From Eulemur rufifrons (taxonomy: Eukaryota > Chordata > Mammalia > Primates > Lemuridae), in assembly GCF_041146395.1 (NCBI RefSeq), contig NC_090999.1, forward strand, positions 66,345,001-66,409,000: a stretch of 64,000 nt of DNA, in the 5' to 3' direction. Position numbers and translations under genes: made by a program. Positions 58,062 through 64,000 of this stretch are shown here, in pieces (position 1 is the first letter of the stretch; each line of letters opens with the position of its first letter). The notes beneath the pieces were generated by a model. That model had not been told where the DNA came from and ran no database searches. It worked only from the letters and a program-made list of their open reading frames with translations.

Positions 58062-58250
58062 AGCTAACATATGCTGAAAACGTGTGCATATCAGGCACTA
58101 TTCTAGGCATTTTATATACATTGTCTCATTTATTTCTCAACAGCTCCTACAAAGTATTAATAGACATGTTTATTATCCTGTTTTACAGATAAGGAAACTG
58201 AGGCTCTATAAAGTTAATTGCCTTGTCCAAGGTCACACAGCTACCAAGTG
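58062..58250 (-). repeat. MIR SINE (antisense)
   Basis: ATAGCTAACATATGCTGAAA, CAGGCACTATTCTAGGCATT, TTTTACAGATAAGGAAACTG and CAAGGTCACACAGCTACCAA: inverted MIR, well preserved. Confidence 0.92.
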
Positions 58251-58310
58251 TTGGTACCACTAATTCTTTGAGGGCCAATAAGGTGAAAAATCAGTAACTA
58301 CTTGAGGAGC

Positions 58311-58640
58311 GGTCCCCAACCTTTTTGACACCAGGGACCGTTTTCATGGAAGACATTTTTCCCATCTACTGGGGGATGAGGTGGAGAGGCGCGTTGCCAC
58401 CCGGGCTCCATCTCAGATCATCAGGCGTTGGATTTTCAGGGGAAGTGCGCAACCTGGATCCCTTGCAGGTGCAGTTTGCAGTGGGATTTGCGTTCCTATG
58501 AGGGTCTGATGCTGCCGCTGATGGGGCGGGGGCAGGGGAGGCGGGCTCCGGCGATGATGCGAGCCATGAGGAGCGGCTGTGGTGCGGGTGAGGCTTAGCT
58601 CTCTCACCAGCCTGTTGTGCGGCTGGGTTTTTGGAGGGAC
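58311..58640 (+). mobile_element. MER1-like hAT (Charlie) relic
   Basis: Begins GGTCCCCAACCTTTTTGACA, CCAGGGACCGTTTTCATGGA, then ATCTCAGATCATCAGGCGTT, CGCAACCTGGATCCCTTGCA, TTCCTATGAGGGTCTGATGC and GGAGCGGCTGTGGTGCGGGT. This is the order of a MER1-type non-autonomous hAT element. The expected right terminal inverted repeat is not found, so the right end is truncated or replaced. The interior is strikingly CpG-rich and gives chance minus frames (58366-58650). Confidence 0.82.
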
Positions 58641-59232
58641 TCCAACCCATGCTAGCCAGCAGCCTGCAGGGTGAGGACTGAGGTACTTGAGAATAGCTTT
58701 TATTTTTCCTTGTAGGTAGAAATAACTTTTTACACCTAGTTTAAAATTTCTTTTTGTTTAAATGGGTTTTTAAAGGTCCAGGAAAAGAATCTTTTCAATG
58801 GATTGTATAATATAACAATGGCAGACAGATTTCTTAATTTAGTGATTGAGAAATATTATAAGTGAGCACAATTTTGCTTTGAACAAGAAACGTCATAGCC
58901 ACAAGATAGAAGAGAAGCCACATCTCCTGTCCTGGGAGATCCTTATTGGTTAGAAACCAGAGACTTAGCAGAATTAGAGACAAGGTCTTGCTGAAGCAAG
59001 AGTGAGGTGAGGAAGACAGTTCACTGGGATAAGCTGGGAACCTAGTAGCCTTTTGGCGGAAGATTGCAATTCGTAAATGCAACCACTTCCTAAAGGCAGC
59101 CACATCTCAGTAATAGATCTGACTCTACAACCAAGGCCAAGGTAAAGAACTGCTGATGCAAAGTGGAACTTCCAGTGTTAATTACATACCAACCATGGGT
59201 TAATCAGAGGTTAATTCAGAAAGGATTGAGAA
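58641..59232. other. No recognised feature
   Basis: Unique. Minus frame 58834-59103 has no domain. Confidence 0.4.
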
Positions 59233-59236
59233 GAAG

Positions 59237-59490
59237 AAGAATAGCTACTATTTATCAGGCACTTGGTAGGTGTTAGCCAGTCACTCTATTAAGTCTTCTG
59301 TGTATGTTATCCCATTTAAACCTCAAATAAACTCCATGCAGTACTTTTTTTTATCTCCATAGTACAGATGAGGAAAGAAAGGTAAGTTAGACTAAGTAAC
59401 ATACTCAAGATCACCAAGGTACGAAGACTGCCTTCAAACCCAGATTTATTAGTGATTAAAGCCTATGCTTTTCCTACTATGTTACATTGC
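59237..59490 (-). repeat. MIR SINE (antisense)
   Basis: GAATAGCTACTATTTATCAG, GCACTTGGTAGGTGTTAGCC, CATAGTACAGATGAGGAAAG and CCTTCAAACCCAGATTTATT: inverted MIR. Confidence 0.85.
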
Positions 59491-62258
59491 CTTGGCTATC
59501 ACTGAACATAGAGTCTCATTTATTTCTATAATGACTGGTTATTTAAGCAATAGAGTTTTGTTTCTAGAATATAGGACCCCTCATTTTCAACTCACCACAT
59601 CAGCTAGAAAGATTTGTACAACAGTTCTTTGCCATGAAAAGCAAAATTGACTTTAACAGCAACACATTGCAGCTGCTGGAGCCATTGTCCCTGTAATTCA
59701 GGTCTACAGCATGTTCCTAGAGTAGGCAAATGCTACATGCCAGCACAATAATGCAGTGTATTATCCAAAGGGTAAAGTGCTAGGATTGAAGGTTGTTAGA
59801 TGGGGAAAATGCATGGAGATTTCCTGACTAGCACAGCATAGTCATGCTGGCAAGTACACGGAGGATTGGTATGATGTTTTAATTGGTCACTACTAATATA
59901 AGTTGGTAAAAACTTTGAATGACATCTCTGTGAGGACAGAATTGTTGGGGTGCAGAAGGAAAATGATTCTTTCTTTAATTTGTAAAAGTTATTTGTTCCT
60001 TGAGCAGAAAGACCAGTAGGAAATGAATAACTAATAAGAATATTGAACATAATTAATCATGGTAACCATGAAGCTATTGCCAATTTCAGCTCTCTGGACA
60101 CATTCCAAGAGGTTTGAACTTCAAGAAACACTCAGTTTTATTCAAGTCAGGAGGAAATACTGATTGAGAAACATTGAGGATTGACAAATTTCCCATACTA
60201 TTAAGGTAATGGTATTCTTTATTTTTGTTCCAATTATGCATGATATTTAAAAAAGGAATATTCTAGAAGCTCTGCTTAGCTGTTTCAGAAAAGTTTCTAT
60301 TTTTATGAAATGTGGTATTTCTAACAAATAATCATTCCTATGAGATCATATATGCAAAGTGCCTATCGTAGTGCCAGCTCACCGAGGCAGCTGAGATAGC
60401 TCAGCTTTCTCTTTGTTGTTGGAATCCTAGCTGTTCAGACTTTTGTTCCATGAGCCAGCCATCACCTGGATGTAATTACCTGAATGGTAATCACTTCCAA
60501 AGAAATAATAGCTTCTAGAGTTTTATTATTTCTTTCACAAACCAAAACCTATGCAATTAAAGTGGATGTTACAACCCATGTTAAATTCATATTTTCTTCA
60601 TAAAAATATCAGTTCCCCAGGTTTTGTCACCCGATAACTGTAGTGATCCAAGTCTAATTTTTCCAATACAGATAAGGAAAAAGAAGCTTTTTACCAATTG
60701 GATGAAATTACGTTAAGATGGCCAGAAAAATGATTTATGATCAGACCCCAAGGGAGTAATCAATTTACACTATGAAGCATGAAATGTGATTGCCCTTTTC
60801 TCTAATGTAAAACACCATGTACTACAATTTATTGGCCATAAAACTACTCATCCATAGTCAAAGCACTTTGTTCCGTGATTTCTCTATCCAATCTTCAAAG
60901 AAAAGATTGATGTGAAATTGATTAACTATTTACTTCATATACAGAAAGCTCCACCCACATTTTTCAGCTCAACTTAGAAAGAAGACTGCCATAAATTAGT
61001 AATGGAATTCTGAAGTTAATTTTCATAATGTATTTCATTCAAATTTCTATTAATTTTTTAGTTCTCAGCATTATGTATTTGTCTCCCTACATGTTCTTTT
61101 TTCTTCCCTGGGTTATTAAGTTAGACAACATTTTCTTTTCCAGCTTTTCAAACTTGCTACTGCAAGTACCCTTTCTTCCAAAGATATTTTCATTCAGAAT
61201 ATAAAATGAGTTAATTTGCATTACTTTAAAGATAATAGATTCCTAATGTCAAATTCACTCTCCACTATTCAATTTATATTCAAAGTTCACAACAGATGCT
61301 CAGATTACAAGAATTGATAGAATGAGTTGCCAAATGTTTGGTAAACTTTTCAAGGAGATACAAAAAAAATGTTTGTATCTTTTATAAATATTTTTGTGAA
61401 AATTTCCATAATTTGAATTTGAATAGAGGCCTATTTCATTTTCAATCTTATGGCATGTCGGTGCTTTCTCTTCTTCAAAAACTGGCGTGTATTAAAAATG
61501 CAAAGTTTAAATTTTTATTTTCAAAATGTTTGGAATCTTGGTAATTCATTTCCTCTTTAAAAGAAATTATGCCACTTTCAGCTTTGTCTGAAAGTCATTT
61601 TTACACTTGCCCTTTAAATTTACTTCCATTTGGAAATGGAGCATATAACTTGTAGTCTCTGAGTCTGCATTCATTGGCAGTTGGAGAGAAACAGTAACAA
61701 TTTCTAGACCAAAACGTTTTAGTCACAATTTGAGGAAGAAGGATATTTTGTTAAGGTCAAGTGGTTCTTTTAATAGCATAACTTCTCTACATCAAAGACT
61801 AGAAAACATAATTATGCTTTTCTTCAAATGTGTTCAATCTAGCCCCAAAGCCTTGCTAAATAATCAGCCATCACCTCCCAGCCACCAGCCATCAGCCAAG
61901 ACCTTTCGTAAGGGTCTTTCTTTGATTATAAGTAAACCAAATTTAGTAGTAGTTCTCTGCAATCCAGGCGACTGTTCCTTATATGAGGGACTGTCAGTTA
62001 TAATCACATTAAAATAGGCTTTAGAAAGTTATCAAGAAAAATAATTTGAAAAGTTTCTAATATATTGACTATGTAAAACTGAACCAAGGAAAGTTCAGTC
62101 AAATAACAGTATTAAATTTGCTTATGATTCAAAGGAGGCTATTTTATACTTTCTGGTATTCTGGTAACTAATTTTTAAAAGTGAAGAAATTTTCTATGAC
62201 TTGGAATCTTTTATAATTTTCCCAGAGCAGGATATATGAATAAATCATCCAGTTCCTT
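59491..62258. other. No recognised feature (2.8 kb, repeat-poor)
   Basis: AT-rich sequence without recognised repeats or domains; the longest frame is 61730-62017. Repeat-poor composition over this length is compatible with conserved non-coding DNA. Confidence 0.4.
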
Positions 62259-62261
62259 ATT

Positions 62262-62400
62262 ACACAAAGTAGTCCATGAACCACATTGTCATCATCATCT
62301 GGGAGCTTGTTAGAAATGCAGAATCTCAGAACTACTGAATCGGAATATGCATTTTTAGTGAGATTCCCCAGGCAATGCATAAGCATATGAAAGTGAAAGA
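62262..62400 (+). mobile_element. MER5A-like hAT relic
   Basis: CAAAGTAGTCCATGAACCAC, CATCATCTGGGAGCTTGTTA, GAAATGCAGAATCTCAGAAC and CTACTGAATCGGAATATGCA, then CCCCAGGCAATGCATAAGCA, match the MER5A order. The termini are degraded. Confidence 0.85.
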
Positions 62401-63215
62401 AGCATTGATCTAGTTAACATTGATGCTTAGAAGGTCTAAAGATTGTCTATTACAGTTTCCCCATCTATGTGCTAAGGCAGCTGCGATGCTGCCAAAGGGT
62501 TTCAGGTACACTCACCTAAGGACTCCTGCAACCCTTAGAGCAGAGATGGGCAGGAACTGACTGCAGAACTCCCCAGAGCTGTTCCTTCCAGCTGCGAGTG
62601 GTCTTATCCATTAACCCTAGTGTGCCACACAGACATTATCATTTTCTCTGTGTGCCACTACATGGAAAAGGTAGCAAAGGCAGCTCTGATGAATTAGATT
62701 TAATGGGGGAATAATTTGATGGGAAGGACCAGAGGGAAAAAGTAAACAGAAGTAGAAAATCAAAGCTTTGGGCCACAAAGTGAGAGTCAGGGTGAGACTG
62801 GAAATTTGCTAGAATTCTCTGACTCGTTGTAAAGTTTAATAAGTAAGATTACACAACAACTAAACTGGAAGAGTTTTCCTGGCTGGCAGATTTTTTTTTT
62901 CATAGTTCTTGCTTTCAGATATATTTGTCATTTAAAAATAATATTAATCAATATTAGAAAATTAATTAAAAATAAACTAGCATAGCCAAGAACATGCATA
63001 GAATTTGTTCAGCAGTTAAACCCTTGGCAATGGCAACAGAAGGATCACTCAACAGTGTTGCATGAATATTAAATAGTCCCTGTTCTGCCTAGTAAATAAA
63101 TTTCTAGTCTCTCTCAGTATAGGAAGGTACCCTTCCCAAAAAACAGAAGCATAATATGTTTCCCCTGCTAAAAGTACCGGATGATACACAGACACCAATC
63201 ACGGAGCTCTTGGGG
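62401..63215. other. No recognised feature
   Basis: Unique, with a T-run at about 62891. Confidence 0.4.
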
Positions 63216-63222
63216 GTGTGTG

Positions 63223-63260
<38 letters not shown>

Positions 63261-63261
63261 A

Positions 63262-63297
<36 letters not shown>

Positions 63298-63368
63298 AAG
63301 GGGTGGGGGAAAAGAAGAGGAGGAGGAGAAAGAGGAAGGAAAACTAGAACAGAGAGGAGAGGCAGAGC
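63216..63368. repeat. Compound (TG)n-(GA)n-purine microsatellite
   Basis: Near-perfect TG run 63216-63257 with one CG interruption, then GAGAGACAGA units to about 63300 and an almost pure purine strand to 63368. Reading frames through it (63156-63405) are repeat artefacts. Confidence 0.97.
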
Positions 63369-63379
63369 CAGTAGCACTT

Positions 63380-64000
63380 ATGAAACAGATGTCAACCTAA
63401 ATTAATCAACAGGGTGTTAAAAGAAAAACTTTAGGCAAATTTGATGAGTTTAATTGATCAAAGAATGATTCGTGAATCCGGCAGCCACCCCTCAAACCAG
63501 AGTAGGTTCAGAGCAACTCTGCTGCCATGTTGTTGGAGAAGATTTTTGAACAGAATAAGAAAAGTGACTTACAGAAAGCAGAAGTGAGGTACAGAAACAG
63601 CTGAATTGGTTACAGCTGGGCATTTGCCTTACTTGAGCATGGTTTGAACAATTGGTCACGTTTGATTAGCAGAAACTCAGTGATTGGTACCAGAGTAGGT
63701 TACAGTCTGTTTATACATCCAGTTAGGTTACAGTTCACTATATACAGAGAAACCTTTAGGCACAATTTAAAATATGTAAGGAAGCAGATATAGGTTAAAC
63801 TTAATTTAACAAGGGTCAGAATGTAGTTTAAAGAGAGTTTACTCAAGCACAAAGATTGAGGATGACTGCCCAGAAAACACAAATTCCAAAGAATGGAAGT
63901 CAGTGTTATGAAGTATAGAAGTTTTGGATTGTTTATATAGACAAAGTTTACGGAAGCTTAATAGAATTTCCACATCTTTCTATATAAGGCTTAATACATA
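63380..64000. repeat. Probable ancient LTR-like repeat, family not assigned
   Basis: GGCAAATTTGATGAGTTTAA, ATGATTCGTGAATCCGGCAG, GTACAGAAACAGCTGAATTG and GAGAAACCTTTAGGCACAAT read like a known mammalian interspersed repeat, with three GGTTACAG units (about 63610-63735). I cannot name it or find its ends; it runs off the window. Confidence 0.4.

Noticed and set aside
63156..63405. Frames with cysteine-valine and arginine-glutamate runs
   Set aside because: Translations of the TG and GA microsatellite.

Overview
The window reads as mammalian nuclear DNA from a strepsirrhine primate (lemur/loris group, lemur favoured). Two Alu copies (2632-2936 and 9700-9946) indicate a primate. Five young L1 insertions (at 20.3, 30.6, 36.8, 39.5 and 48.1 kb) carry a G-rich 3' end finishing in a CATA(A)TATGCTGAAAT-like motif, which I associate with strepsirrhine rather than human L1. 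The organism call is inference; the L1 and Alu identities are seen directly.

I find no supportable protein-coding exon, tRNA, rRNA, snRNA or CRISPR array. Reading frames are short, scattered over all frames and mostly fall in repeats, so the region looks like an AT-rich gene desert or a large intron. The only coding homology is L1 ORF2 debris. One GC-rich block (23.6-24.05 kb) has a cysteine/histidine spacing loosely like a MYND finger and may be a pseudogene.

Layout: 0-10 kb holds old L1 pieces, an Alu inside an L1M, MIR/L2 copies, a CpG-richer block (1.3-2.4 kb) and a repeat-poor stretch that looks like conserved non-coding DNA (7.0-8.3 kb). 10-20 kb has MIR/L2, two MaLR-type LTRs, a 31-bp perfect direct repeat 961 bp apart, and a pair of RFX-like X-boxes near 17.0 kb. 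20-31 kb has a 1.6-kb L1, an older L1, the GC-rich block, a near-perfect 59-nt hairpin (24,886-24,944), a second long direct repeat pair and an L1 with clear target-site duplications. 31-42 kb has degraded L1, a palindromic MER53-like element, long antisense L1ME and a twin-primed L1. 42-54 kb has an L1 nested in an L2, an X-box/MARE cluster at 43.75 kb, a second twin-primed L1 with a perfect 13-bp duplication, and a 2.3-kb antisense L1M. 54-64 kb has MIR/L2, a MER1-like and a MER5A-like hAT relic, a TG/GA compound microsatellite and a degraded LTR-like tail.

The functional content, if any, is probably regulatory. The candidates are the repeat-poor blocks with homeodomain, RFX and MAF-like sites. 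The most informative structures are the two L1 copies with 5' inversions and the compact hairpin at 24.9 kb. I saw nothing I would call a new biological system.
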